DNA of 64,000 nt from assembly GCA_964584755.1 (NCBI GenBank), contig CAZPAV010000005.1, forward strand, positions 1 through 64,000, written 5' to 3'. Numbering within the stretch: position 1 is the first letter of the stretch; the number at the start of each line of letters is the position of its first letter. Below, one piece after another: positions 48,533 to 56,650 of this stretch. Position numbers and translations under genes: made by a program. The notes beneath the pieces are model-generated. The model was not told the DNA's origin. It saw only the letters and a list, made by a program, of their open reading frames with translations, and made no database searches. The DNA is from CAZPAV01 sp964584755 (GTDB lineage: Bacteria > Actinomycetota > Acidimicrobiia > Spongiisociales > UBA5794).

Positions 48533-48564
48533 TATCGATTCGATATGAGTATATCGAATCGATA
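48533..48564. promoter_or_regulatory. Double-palindrome operator upstream of padR-ino1
   Basis: A perfect inverted repeat: TATCGATTCGATAT (48533-48546), spacer GAGT, ATATCGAATCGATA (48551-48564). Each arm is itself a palindrome of the form TATCGA-T/A-TCGATA, giving two dyad sites side by side. It occupies the promoter position of padR-ino1 and is 72 bases upstream of the diguanylate cyclase start on the other strand, so either or both could be controlled. Confidence 0.75.
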
Positions 48565-48635
48565 GAACAACGCCGCGGGGAGACCGCTCAACGCGTCGGG
48601 GAGCGGAACCGATAGAGGGGGAACAGGAGAGAGAC

Positions 48636-50642
48636 ATGATCGGATCGCCGACGACCCCCGAGCTCGACCGAGGCGCCCCCGCTCGTCAGTACGAGCGGAT
48701 GTTCGCCCTGGCCGAGCTCGTCCTCGCCGGCAGCTCCCTCGAGGACGTCCTCGAGCAGGTGGCTCGAGCGGCCACGGCGCTGCTCCCGGCGGACCGTGGG
48801 GCGTCGGTCCTCCTCTGGGATCCCGTCACCGAGTCGTTCGCCGCGGCCGCCACCACGATCGCGGGCCAGGACCCGGGGACCGTGGCGCGTCGGACGCGGG
48901 TCGAGGGCGGGGCGAGCCGGTGGGTCGTGGACGAGCACCGTCAGCTCGCCGTCGCCGACGTGGCCGAGGATCCGTTCGGACCGAGCGGTCGGGTCGCCGC
49001 GTTCGGGATCGGCGCCTACGTGGCGACCCCGATCCTCGCCGGGGACCACGCCCTGGGGGTCCTGTACGCCCTCGCCGGACGGCCGCGGAGGTGGGCCGAG
49101 GAGGACCTCGCCTTCCTCCGGATCCTCGCCGCGCGCGCCGCCGCGGCCATCGAGGCGAGGCGACTGGCCGACGAGGCGGGTCACCAGCGGGATCGGGCCG
49201 AGGTGCTGAGCTTCGTCGCCAACGCCCTCGTGGGGGTGGCGGAGCGGACCGAGGTCCTCGGGACGATCGTCGACGCGGTGGCGGCCGGCGTGGCGGCCGA
49301 CCACGTCGAGCTCCGGACCGACGGTCTCCGGGTCGGGGACGCGACGCGCGTGGTCGAGGGACCGATGGGTCCGGGGACGGCCGAGATCCGCGCGGCGCTC
49401 GAGGTGGCGCGGCGCCACGCGGTCGGGGCCGTGTTCGGTCTCGCCCTCTCGCCCGAGACGCTCGAGGCGGAGCTGGGACACCCCGGGGGGGCGGCCGTCG
49501 TGGCCCCGTTGCGCTACGGAGAGCGCACCATCGGTTTCCTCACCGCGCTCCGCTCACCGGGGAGACCGGCCTTCACCGGAGAGGACGCCGCGCTCCTCAG
49601 CTCCATCGCCAACCAGGCCGTGGTGGCGATCGAGAACGTGAGCCTGCTCGAGGAGACCGAGGAGGCGCTCGCCGAGCTGAGTGCCCACTACGAGATCGTC
49701 CAGGTCCAGAACCGGGAGGTGGAGCTCGAGGAGATGCTGCGCGCCGTCTGCGGCGTGGTGGCCTCGGCCATCCCCGCGGCACGGGTCGCCGTCGGGGTCC
49801 GGAGGGCCGGCCGGGAGCCGGACCCCGTGGTGAGCGGAGGGCCGGATCGGGCGCCGTGGGACGGTGCCCTCGTCGCCGACCTGGCCAGGATCCTCGCCGC
49901 CGGACTCCCCGAGGGACCTCGGGCGGAACCCGGCTCCGACGAGCGCGGCCCCCGGCTCGTCGTCCCCCTCCGGCACCGGGGACGCGAGGTCGGCGTCCTC
50001 GTCGCCGAGAATCCTCCGGGCGCGGCGGCGTTCACGTCGCGGGCGGAGGGCATCGCCGCGATGATGGGGAACCAGGTCGCCGTCGCCGTGGCGAACGCGC
50101 TGCTCATGGAGGAGACGCGACGGCTCGCCCTCACCGACCCGCTGACCGGGCTCGACAACCGGCGCCAGCTCTTCGCCTTGGGGTCGCGGGCGCTCGCCGC
50201 GGCGCGTCGCTACGGCAGACCCTTGACGTGCATCATGCTCGACATCGACCACTTCAAGCGGATCAACGACACGTACGGGCACGGCGTCGGCGACGAGGTC
50301 CTCCGGACCGTGGCGCGGCGGTGCCGTGCGAGCGTTCGGGACGTGGACGTCCTCGGGCGGTACGGGGGGGAGGAGTTCGCCGTCGTCCTTCCCGAGATCG
50401 ACCGGGAGCTCGGGGCGATCGTGGCGGAGCGGCTGCGGACGGCGATCGGCGGGAGCCCGGTGGCGACGAGCGCCGGCCCGGTGCAGGTGACCGTCTCCGC
50501 CGGCGTGGCGGAGCTCGACGAGGACACCGAGGACCTCGGCGCCCTCGTTGCCGCGGCCGACGATGCGCTGTACGTGGCCAAGCGGTCCGGCCGGGACCGT
50601 GTCGAGGTGGCGCCCCGCTCCGGGCACGGGCCGCGCACCTGA
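48636..50642 (+). CDS. Diguanylate cyclase with three GAF-like domains
   Basis: 668 residues. Three GAF-type sensor domains follow one another at roughly residues 20-180, 190-330 and 350-490, joined by helical linkers. A C-terminal GGDEF domain starts at LALTDPLTGLDNRRQLF. The active site is RYGGEEF (around residue 574), so it should make cyclic di-GMP. The inhibitory I-site RxxD is present five residues before it (RDVD). No membrane helix or signal peptide was seen, so it is cytosolic. The ligands of the GAF domains are unknown. It diverges from padR; the ribosome binding site is AGGAGAGAGAC. Confidence 0.92.
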   Translation: MIGSPTTPELDRGAPARQYERMFALAELVLAGSSLEDVLEQVARAATALLPADRGASVLLWDPVTESFAAAATTIAGQDPGTVARRTRVEGGASRWVVDEHRQLAVADVAEDPFGPSGRVAAFGIGAYVATPILAGDHALGVLYALAGRPRRWAEEDLAFLRILAARAAAAIEARRLADEAGHQRDRAEVLSFVANALVGVAERTEVLGTIVDAVAAGVAADHVELRTDGLRVGDATRVVEGPMGPGTAEIRAALEVARRHAVGAVFGLALSPETLEAELGHPGGAAVVAPLRYGERTIGFLTALRSPGRPAFTGEDAALLSSIANQAVVAIENVSLLEETEEALAELSAHYEIVQVQNREVELEEMLRAVCGVVASAIPAARVAVGVRRAGREPDPVVSGGPDRAPWDGALVADLARILAAGLPEGPRAEPGSDERGPRLVVPLRHRGREVGVLVAENPPGAAAFTSRAEGIAAMMGNQVAVAVANALLMEETRRLALTDPLTGLDNRRQLFALGSRALAAARRYGRPLTCIMLDIDHFKRINDTYGHGVGDEVLRTVARRCRASVRDVDVLGRYGGEEFAVVLPEIDRELGAIVAERLRTAIGGSPVATSAGPVQVTVSAGVAELDEDTEDLGALVAAADDALYVAKRSGRDRVEVAPRSGHGPRT

Positions 50643-50830
50643 GCGGCCGGGCCGCGGCGGCGGCCCTTGCCGGTGCCCGGTGCGTCCGGCGGGAAGGCCC
50701 TTCGCTCCGGCTAGGTTGGGAGTCGCGGAGGCGCGGACACGAGCGACCCCACGGCGGCCGAGGTCCGAGGCGCCCCGTCCGAGCGAACGCGACATCCCCC
50801 AACCCCCGGGGTGGGGAGAGAGGAGCGATC

Positions 50831-51718
50831 ATGCCCGCCAAGACCACCGCGCCGAAGGTGCTCGCCCGCAAGGGTGGCGCCAAGCTCAGGATGGTGACGG
50901 CGTACGACTTCCCCACTGCCCGGATCGCCGACCGGGCCGGCGCCGACATCATCCTCGTCGGGGACTCCCTCACGAACGTCGTCCTGGGGTACGAGGACAC
51001 CCTCGCGGCGACGATCGAGGTCATGGTGCACCACACCGCCGCGGTCGCTCGGGCGAAGCCGAGGGCGCTCGTCGTGGGCGACATGCCCTGGCTCTCGTTC
51101 CACGTCTCTCTCGAGGAGGCGGTGCGCAACGCGGGACGGCTCGTCCAGGAGGGCGGGGCCGAGGCCGTGAAGATCGAGGGGGGTCGGAAGCGGCTCCCCG
51201 TCGTCCGGGCCATCCTCGACGCCGAGATCCCGGTCATGGGACATCTCGGTCTCACTCCCCAGTCCGTGCACGCCATGGGTGGATATCGTGTGCAGGGGAA
51301 GCGGGCGCACGCCGCGTACGAGCTCATCACCGATGCTCGCGCCCTCGCCGACGCAGGGGTCTTCGCGATCGTCCTCGAAGGAGTGCCCGACGTGGTAGCC
51401 GAGATCGTCACCCGGGAGGTCCCGGTCCCGACCATCGGGATCGGAGCCGGTGCCGGCTGTGACGGTCAGGTGCTCGTCTTCCACGACGTCCTGGGCCTGG
51501 GCGGGGGAGAGTACCTGCCGAAGTTCGTGCGCCAGTACGCCCATCTCGCCGACGAGGCGGTCGCCGCGCTCGAGCGGTTCTTCGCCGACGTCGAGACGGG
51601 AGCGTTCCCCGGCGACGCCGAGACGTATCACATGCCGGCGGAGTCGGCGGAGATCCTCGCCGATCTCCGGAGGGCACGCGGTGACCACATCCTCGCCGAC
51701 GAGGCGATGGAGACCTGA
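50831..51718 (+). CDS. panB: 3-Methyl-2-oxobutanoate hydroxymethyltransferase
   Basis: 295 residues, ATG after AGAGGAGCGATC. First step of pantothenate synthesis: transfers a hydroxymethyl group from methylene-tetrahydrofolate to ketoisovalerate. Motifs: MVTAYDFPTARIADRAGADIILVGDSL (Mg-binding Asp), VVGDMPWLSFH, EAVKIEGG, VMGHLGLTPQSVHAMGGYRVQGK, and VPTIGIGAGAGCDGQVLVFHDVLGL. The length is normal. A 188-base gap before it shows no strong promoter; a TAGGTT at 50712 could be a -10 without a good -35. Confidence 0.95.
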   Translation: MPAKTTAPKVLARKGGAKLRMVTAYDFPTARIADRAGADIILVGDSLTNVVLGYEDTLAATIEVMVHHTAAVARAKPRALVVGDMPWLSFHVSLEEAVRNAGRLVQEGGAEAVKIEGGRKRLPVVRAILDAEIPVMGHLGLTPQSVHAMGGYRVQGKRAHAAYELITDARALADAGVFAIVLEGVPDVVAEIVTREVPVPTIGIGAGAGCDGQVLVFHDVLGLGGGEYLPKFVRQYAHLADEAVAALERFFADVETGAFPGDAETYHMPAESAEILADLRRARGDHILADEAMET

Positions 51719-51725
51719 GCCCGGG

Positions 51726-52268
51726 GTGGACCCGCCGGCGACGGGGCGGCCTCGGGGCTCCGGGTGGTGTCTGGGCCTCCTCGTGGTCGTCGCCGCGTTG
51801 GTGACCTCCTGTGGTGCCGCCGGCGGTGCGGCCGCACCGACGTCGGTCCCGGAGGCGCTCGCGTCCCTCGAGATGCGTCGGATCTGGATCGACGGCGTGG
51901 AGCTCTCGGTGGCGATCGCCGCCGACCCCGCGCGACGGGCCCGAGGTCTCACGGGGATCACCCACCTGGGAGGCCTCGACGGCATGCTCTTCGTCTTCGA
52001 GGAGGACACCGCCGGGGGGTTCTGGATGAAGGACACGCTCATCCCTCTCGACATCGCGTTCTACGCCGCCGACGGCCGGTACGTGGACGGCTTCCGCATG
52101 GAGCCCTGCACGACCGATCCCTGTCCGGTCTTCACCCCGTCGGCGCCGTACCGCTACGCGCTCGAGACGCCGGCGGGGAGCCTGGAGGGGGGAGGACGCG
52201 GGTCCCGGTTGCGGGTGACGCCACGCCTGTGGGGGTCGGCGGGTCCCGACCTTCGGGGCCGGGGCTGA
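51726..52268 (+). CDS. DUF192 lipoprotein
   Basis: 180 residues from a GTG. N-terminal signal WCLGLLVVVAALVTSC is a lipoprotein signal peptide with a lipobox cysteine at about residue 25, so it is exported and anchored to the membrane. The mature part is one DUF192 domain: ARRARGLTGITHLGGLDGMLFVF and GGFWMKDTLIPLDIAFYAADGRYVDGF carry the conserved M.nT..PLDi.f signature. The function is unknown. It starts seven bases after panB and may be cotranscribed. Confidence 0.85.
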   Translation: MDPPATGRPRGSGWCLGLLVVVAALVTSCGAAGGAAAPTSVPEALASLEMRRIWIDGVELSVAIAADPARRARGLTGITHLGGLDGMLFVFEEDTAGGFWMKDTLIPLDIAFYAADGRYVDGFRMEPCTTDPCPVFTPSAPYRYALETPAGSLEGGGRGSRLRVTPRLWGSAGPDLRGRG

Positions 52269-52389
52269 GGAGACCTCCGGGGACGCTCCCCTGTCGTCGG
52301 CCACCGCCCTCCGCTACACTGCCGGCGTCCACCGTCCTGTCCCCGTGGGGACCGCCCGCCGCGGCGGGTGTCCGAAGGAGGTACCGCGA

Positions 52390-52677
52390 GTGCGCTCGTA
52401 CGAGCTGATGATCATCCACCGACCCGAGTTGCCCGAGACGGCGGTCCGCGCCGCCGTGGGCGACGTCGAGAACGCCATCGCCGAGGCCGGCGCGGTGACC
52501 TCGACCGACTTCTGGGGGAAGCGTCGCTTCGCCTACGAGATCGACCATCTCACCGAGGGGTACTACTCCGTGGTCGAGTTCGAGGGCGACAACCCGCTCG
52601 TCGAGCGTCTCGACCGTGCCCTCTCGCTCTCGGATGCGGTCATCCGGCACAAGATCCTGCGGCGGTCCGAGCGGTGA
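52390..52677 (+). CDS. rpsF: 30S ribosomal protein S6
   Basis: 95 residues from a GTG with the strong ribosome binding site GAAGGAGGT about 6 bases upstream. Beginning RSYELMIIHRPEL and containing DFWGKRRFAYEIDHLTEGYYSVVEFEG, it is typical S6. It binds the central domain of 16S rRNA with S18. It is first of rpsF-ssb-rpsR-rplI, the conserved cluster. A TACACT element at 52315-52320 could be the -10, but no convincing -35 precedes it. Confidence 0.95.
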   Translation: MRSYELMIIHRPELPETAVRAAVGDVENAIAEAGAVTSTDFWGKRRFAYEIDHLTEGYYSVVEFEGDNPLVERLDRALSLSDAVIRHKILRRSER

Positions 52678-52738
52678 GACCGGTTTCTGTCACGGTGCCC
52701 CCACACACTGTGAGGGTACGCGAAGAGAGAGAAGAGCG

Positions 52739-53188
52739 ATGAGCAACTCCGTGACCCTGGTCGGCAATCTCGTCGACGACCCCGAGCTCCGTTTCACCCC
52801 CAGCGGCACCGCCATGGCGAAGATCCGACTGGCGGTCAACCGCCGGTACCGGAGTCGCGACGGCGAGTGGCAGGAGGAGACGAGCTTCTTCACCGGGACC
52901 TGCTGGACCGACATGGCCGAGAACGTGGCCGAGTCGCTCACGAAGGGCGCCCGCGTGATCGTGACCGGTCGTCTCGAGCAGCGCACGTGGGAGACGCAGG
53001 ACGGCGACCGGCGTTCCGTCGTCGAGATCCGGATCGACGACATCGGCCCGTCGCTGCGATGGGCCACCGCCTCGGTGACGAAGACGCCCCGGACCGGCGG
53101 CGGCGACTGGAGTGGTGGGAAGCCCGCCGCACCGGCTCCGGCACCCGTCGCCCGAACCGAGTACGGACCCGACGAGGCACCGTTCTAG
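52739..53188 (+). CDS. ssb: Single-stranded DNA-binding protein
   Basis: 149 residues, MSNSVTLVGNLVDDPELRFTPSGTAMAKIRLAVN, an OB-fold covering residues 1-110 with the aromatic DNA-stacking residues. The C-terminal tail is short and ends in DEAPF, a variant of the DDxPF tip that recruits repair proteins. It is shorter than usual because the Gly-rich linker is only ~35 residues. It lies between rpsF and rpsR as usual. Confidence 0.95.
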   Translation: MSNSVTLVGNLVDDPELRFTPSGTAMAKIRLAVNRRYRSRDGEWQEETSFFTGTCWTDMAENVAESLTKGARVIVTGRLEQRTWETQDGDRRSVVEIRIDDIGPSLRWATASVTKTPRTGGGDWSGGKPAAPAPAPVARTEYGPDEAPF

Positions 53189-53215
53189 AGCACATCGAGG
53201 AGGAGGACGAGCATC

Positions 53216-53488
53216 ATGCCCCCCACGAGGAACTCGCGCCGTCGCACGCGTCGCCGCCCCGCGGCCGACGGTCGCAAGAAGAAGAAGGTCTGCTACTTCT
53301 GCAAGGAGAAGATCGACGAGGTCGACTACAAGGACGTCGCGGTCCTGCGCAAGTTCATGTCCGACCGCGGCAAGATCCGCGCCCGCCGCGTGACCGGTTC
53401 CTGCGCCATCCACCAGCGGAAGGTCGCGGCGGCGATCAAGAACGCCCGCGAGATGGCGCTGCTGCCCTACACGATGACGCGCTCATGA
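53216..53488 (+). CDS. rpsR: 30S ribosomal protein S18
   Basis: 90 residues. A highly basic start (RRRTRRRPAADGRKKKK) leads to the core VCYFCKEKIDEVDYKDVAVLRKFMSDRGKIRARRVTGSCAIHQRKV. The pair of cysteines (CYFC), a third Cys (GSC) and a His (AIH) mark the zinc-binding C+ form of S18. It partners S6 in the ribosome. Its stop overlaps the rplI start by four bases (ATGA). Confidence 0.95.
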   Translation: MPPTRNSRRRTRRRPAADGRKKKKVCYFCKEKIDEVDYKDVAVLRKFMSDRGKIRARRVTGSCAIHQRKVAAAIKNAREMALLPYTMTRS

Positions 53489-53937
53489 CGACGAAGGTCA
53501 TCCTCACCAAGGACGTGCCCGACCTGGGCCGGAAGGGGGAGCTCGTCGAGGTGGCCGACGGCTACGCGCGGAACTACCTCGTGCCGCGGTCCCTGGCGGT
53601 GAAGGCCACCGCGGGGGCACTGCGGCAGGCCGAGGCCATGCGTCAGGCCCGCGAGGAGGCGGAGCGCCGGGTGCGGCAGGAGGCCGAGCAGCTCGCCCGG
53701 ACCCTGTCGGGGGCGCGGATCGTCGTCGCGGCGCGCTCCGGTGACGAGGGGAAGCTCTTCGGCTCCATCGGCACGGCCGACGTCGTGGCGGCGATCGCGA
53801 AGTTCACCGGGATCCAGGTCGACCGGAAGATCGTGTCCATGGCCGGGCCCATCAAGGACATCGGTCTCCACGAGGTCGGGCTCCGGCCCCATCCCGAGGT
53901 GGAGTTCAAGGTGATCCTCGACGTCATCCCGGCCTGA
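53485..53937 (+). CDS. rplI: 50S ribosomal protein L9
   Basis: 150 residues. N-terminal domain with the L9 signature (MTTKVILTKDVPDLGRKGELVEVADGYARNYLVPRSLAV), a central charged helix (EAMRQAREEAERRVRQEAEQLA), and the C-terminal rRNA-binding domain ending EFKVILDVIPA. Complete and of standard length. Coupled to rpsR by ATGA. About 180 bases of non-coding sequence separate it from dnaB, with only a weak TACACT element near 54010. Confidence 0.95.
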   Translation: MTTKVILTKDVPDLGRKGELVEVADGYARNYLVPRSLAVKATAGALRQAEAMRQAREEAERRVRQEAEQLARTLSGARIVVAARSGDEGKLFGSIGTADVVAAIAKFTGIQVDRKIVSMAGPIKDIGLHEVGLRPHPEVEFKVILDVIPA

Positions 53938-54117
53938 CGACGCGAAAAGCCGGCCCGGATCGCGAGAAATAACGGCGCCGGGCGACGTCGGGCAGGGTCG
54001 GGTGGACCGTACACTCGATCCGCTTCCCCGGGGAGGGTCTCCGAGCAGGCCCCGGTTCCCGTCGTACCCGACGGCGATCCTGGTCGAGAGGAAACCCGGA
54101 CACGAGGGAGGACGCCG

Positions 54118-55476
54118 GTGACCACGACGGTCGGAGCGTCAGGATCACGATCGTTGCACACGCCTCCGCACAGCGCCGAGGCGGAGCAGTCGGTGCTCGG
54201 CGCGGTGCTCATGTCGTCGGAGGCGGCGAACGTCGCGCTGGAGCGGCTGCACCCCGAGGACTTCTACCGTCCCGCGCATCAGCAGGTCTTCGAGGCCATC
54301 CGGCGCCTCTTCGACACGAACCAACCCATCGACGCCATCACGGTGGCGGAGATCCTCCGCAAGGAGGGCGCCCTCGAGCGCGTCGGCGGTGTCGCCTTCC
54401 TCACCGGCCTCCTCGACGTGGTGCCGGCGGCGGCGAACGTCGAGTACTACGCGAGCATCGTCGAGGAGCACGCCGTCCGGCGCCGGCTGATGCGCGTCGG
54501 AGGCGAGATCGGGATGCTGGCCGTCGAGATGGCGAAGCCCATCGCCGACGTCGTCGACCGCGCCGAACAGGCCGTCTTCGCCGTCTCCGACCGGCGTGTC
54601 GGCGACGGCCTGGCGCCGATCGACGAGTTGCTCGGGCCTGCGATCGAAAAGGCCGAGGAGCTGCAGCGGCGAGGGGCGGAGGTCACCGGGATCCCCACCG
54701 GCTACCGCGACCTCGACCGGAAGCTCGCCGGCCTGCACCCGACGAACCTCGTGGTCATCGCAGCCCGTCCCGGCATGGGGAAGACGGCGCTGGCCCTGAA
54801 CATCGCCCAGAACGTGGCGATCCGGGACCATCCGGTGGCCATCTTCTCCCTCGAGATGAGTCGCGAGGAGGTGGTGAGCCGGATGCTGTGCGCGCAGGGC
54901 CGGATCGACTCGCAGCGGCTCCGCACGGGGCGACTCTCGGAGGGCGACTTCGCCAAGCTCTCCCACGCCGCCAGCGCCCTCTACAAGAAACCCATCTTCG
55001 TCGACGACTCGCCGGGCCTCACCGTCACCGAGATCCGCGCCAAGAGTCGCCGCCTCCGCCGGCGGCCGGGTCTCGACCTCGTCGTGGTCGACTACCTGCA
55101 GCTCATGAACGGCTCGGGTGGGGAGAACCGCCAGCAGGAGATCGCGCTCATCTCCCGCTCCCTCAAGAGCCTCGCCCGGGAGTTGCACGTTCCCGTGATC
55201 GCGCTCTCCCAGCTCAACCGGGCGGTGGAGCAGCGTGAGGACCGCAGGCCGCGGCTCGGGGATCTTCGCGAGTCGGGCGCCGTGGAGCAGGACGCCGACG
55301 TCGTCATGTTCATCTACCGGGACGAGTACTACCACCCGGAGCGGGTGGAGGCGAAGGGGGTGGCCGAGGTCGTCATCGCCAAGCACCGTCAGGGGGCGGT
55401 GGGGAAGATCGAGATGACGTTCCTGCCCGAGTTCACGCTCTTCGCCGACATGGGGCGGGACGTGCCCGTGGCGTGA
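54118..55476 (+). CDS. dnaB: Replicative DNA helicase DnaB
   Basis: 452 residues from a GTG. N-terminal primase/loader-binding domain (SAEAEQSVLGAVLMSSEAANVALERLHPEDFYRPAHQ). The RecA-like helicase core has Walker A ARPGMGKTA, SLEMSREEVVSRML, Walker B LVVVDYLQLM, and the arginine finger region in KSLARELHVPVIALSQLNRAVEQR. No intein is present, unlike some mycobacterial dnaB. It unwinds DNA at the fork as a hexamer. A GC-rich hairpin 14 bases after the stop is the probable end of the transcript. Confidence 0.96.
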   Translation: MTTTVGASGSRSLHTPPHSAEAEQSVLGAVLMSSEAANVALERLHPEDFYRPAHQQVFEAIRRLFDTNQPIDAITVAEILRKEGALERVGGVAFLTGLLDVVPAAANVEYYASIVEEHAVRRRLMRVGGEIGMLAVEMAKPIADVVDRAEQAVFAVSDRRVGDGLAPIDELLGPAIEKAEELQRRGAEVTGIPTGYRDLDRKLAGLHPTNLVVIAARPGMGKTALALNIAQNVAIRDHPVAIFSLEMSREEVVSRMLCAQGRIDSQRLRTGRLSEGDFAKLSHAASALYKKPIFVDDSPGLTVTEIRAKSRRLRRRPGLDLVVVDYLQLMNGSGGENRQQEIALISRSLKSLARELHVPVIALSQLNRAVEQREDRRPRLGDLRESGAVEQDADVVMFIYRDEYYHPERVEAKGVAEVVIAKHRQGAVGKIEMTFLPEFTLFADMGRDVPVA

Positions 55477-55489
55477 CGCCGGGACCCGC

Positions 55490-55536
55490 CGGGACGCGAG
55501 GAGGGCCCCCGGGTCGGGGGCCCTCCTCGCGTCCCG
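55490..55536 (+). terminator. dnaB terminator-like hairpin
   Basis: Perfect 21-base inverted repeat (55490-55510 with 55516-55536) around the loop GGGTC, beginning 14 bases after the dnaB stop. Eighteen of the 21 stem pairs are G-C, so it is extremely stable. No U-tract follows, consistent with actinobacterial L-shaped terminators. Confidence 0.8.
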
Positions 55537-55562
55537 GACGGCCACTCTGAGGAGGAGTCGGA

Positions 55563-55627
55563 GGGAAGGGGGACCTCCGTTCGTGTTCCGGTGGAGTCGG
55601 GAACACCGTCCAGGTTCTCCCCTTCCC
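55563..55627. repeat. Nested inverted repeats (structured RNA or DNA element)
   Basis: Outer arms GGGAAGGGG (55563-55571) and CCCCTTCCC (55619-55627) enclose a second pairing ACCT/AGGT and an inner hairpin GTGTTCC (55583-55589) / GGAACAC (55600-55606) with a ten-base loop. It lies between the dnaB terminator and the EamA gene, which points to a separate structured element. I match it to no known RNA family. Confidence 0.5.
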
Positions 55628-55686
55628 TATCGGCCGGGCGGCCCCCCACTCGAGGACCATTCCTGGGCCGCACCGATGGACTAGTC

Positions 55687-55699
55687 CCTCGAATCGAGG
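55687..55699. promoter_or_regulatory. Short palindrome before the EamA gene
   Basis: CCTCGA-A-TCGAGG, a perfect 6-base dyad, ends 15 bases before the GTG start of the transporter gene. It could be an operator. The related half-sequence CTCGAGG occurs nearby at about 55653. Confidence 0.4.
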
Positions 55700-55714
55700 T
55701 GGGGGGACCGCGCG

Positions 55715-56620
55715 GTGGGCGGTACCATCGTCCCGGTGAGGTCTGCCGTCCCCCGTCGTGCCGGTCCGTCCGCCGCGCTCGCCCTCGCCGCCCTCGCCGT
55801 GGTCTGGGGAACCATCCCCCTGCTGGTCCGCAGTGCCGTCCCGGCGAGTCATCTCGTGGCCATGCGGATCACCCTGGGTGCCCTGGTCCTCGTGCCCGTC
55901 GCGCTCCTCCGAGGGGGAGGAGCGCTCGACCGGCGCCTGCGGCCGCGACTCGCCGTCCTGGGGATGCTCCTCATCCTCCACTGGCTCGCGTTCTTCCTCG
56001 CCATCAAGCTGACGACGGTGGCGGTCGCCCTCGCCCTCGTGTACTTGGGCCCGGTTCTCGCGGCGGTGCTCTCCGGCCCGGTCCTCGGGGAGCGGGTGGG
56101 CCGTCGTGCCGCGATCGGCCTGCTCCTCGCCGTCGCCGGCCTCGTTCTCGTCGTCCGGCCCGGGGGTGGGGCCGCGCCGGCGGGGCTCGGCGTGGGGTTG
56201 CTCGCGGGAGTCCTCCTCGCGTTGCTCATGCTCGCCGGCCGGCCGGTGGCCAAGAACGTCGGCGGCCTCACGGTCGCGGCGTGGGAGCTCGGCACGGCCG
56301 CGGTGTTCCTCCTCCCCTTCACCGTGCAGGCCGTCCGGTTCTCGGCGGCGGCATGGCCCGAGTTCCTCGTCCTCGGAGCCCTCTACACGGGCGTCGGGAG
56401 TGTCGTGTACTGGCGGGCGCTGGGCCGGCTCGATGTCGCGATCGTGGGCATCGTCATGTACCTCGAACCCGCCTCTGCGATGGTGTGGGCGGCACTGTTG
56501 CTCGGCGAGCGTCCCGGGGCCGCGGCGTGGATCGGGGTGGCCCTCGTCGTCGCCGGCGGGGTGCTCGCCGCGCTCGAGAGCGTCGGGGAGGAGGTCCTGG
56601 GGGCGCCGGCCGCGTTGTGA
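55715..56620 (+). CDS. EamA-family (DMT superfamily) transporter
   Basis: 301 residues with ten predicted membrane helices in two similar halves (EamA repeats): half one from PSAALALAALAVVWGTIPLLVRSAV, half two from LGVGLLAGVLLALLMLAGRPVAKN. Family motifs appear at the end of each half (LVYLGPVLAAVLSGPVLGERVGRR and MYLEPASAMVWAALLLGERPGAAAW). Probably an exporter of a small metabolite or amino acid; the substrate is unknown. The start is GTG 55715 after GAGGTGGGGGG; an in-frame GTG at 55736 is also possible. Confidence 0.88.
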   Translation: MGGTIVPVRSAVPRRAGPSAALALAALAVVWGTIPLLVRSAVPASHLVAMRITLGALVLVPVALLRGGGALDRRLRPRLAVLGMLLILHWLAFFLAIKLTTVAVALALVYLGPVLAAVLSGPVLGERVGRRAAIGLLLAVAGLVLVVRPGGGAAPAGLGVGLLAGVLLALLMLAGRPVAKNVGGLTVAAWELGTAAVFLLPFTVQAVRFSAAAWPEFLVLGALYTGVGSVVYWRALGRLDVAIVGIVMYLEPASAMVWAALLLGERPGAAAWIGVALVVAGGVLAALESVGEEVLGAPAAL

Positions 56621-56650
56621 GCACCCCACCCGAGCGGCGGGCGGGTCTCG

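Noticed and set aside
54010..54015. dnaB promoter (TACACT)
   Set aside because: The -10 is acceptable, but no -35 was found at 16-19 bases, so it was not annotated.
54145..55545. 466-residue open frame antisense to dnaB
   Set aside because: It is entirely antisense to a conserved helicase gene and has the His/Arg/Leu-rich look of a shadow frame.
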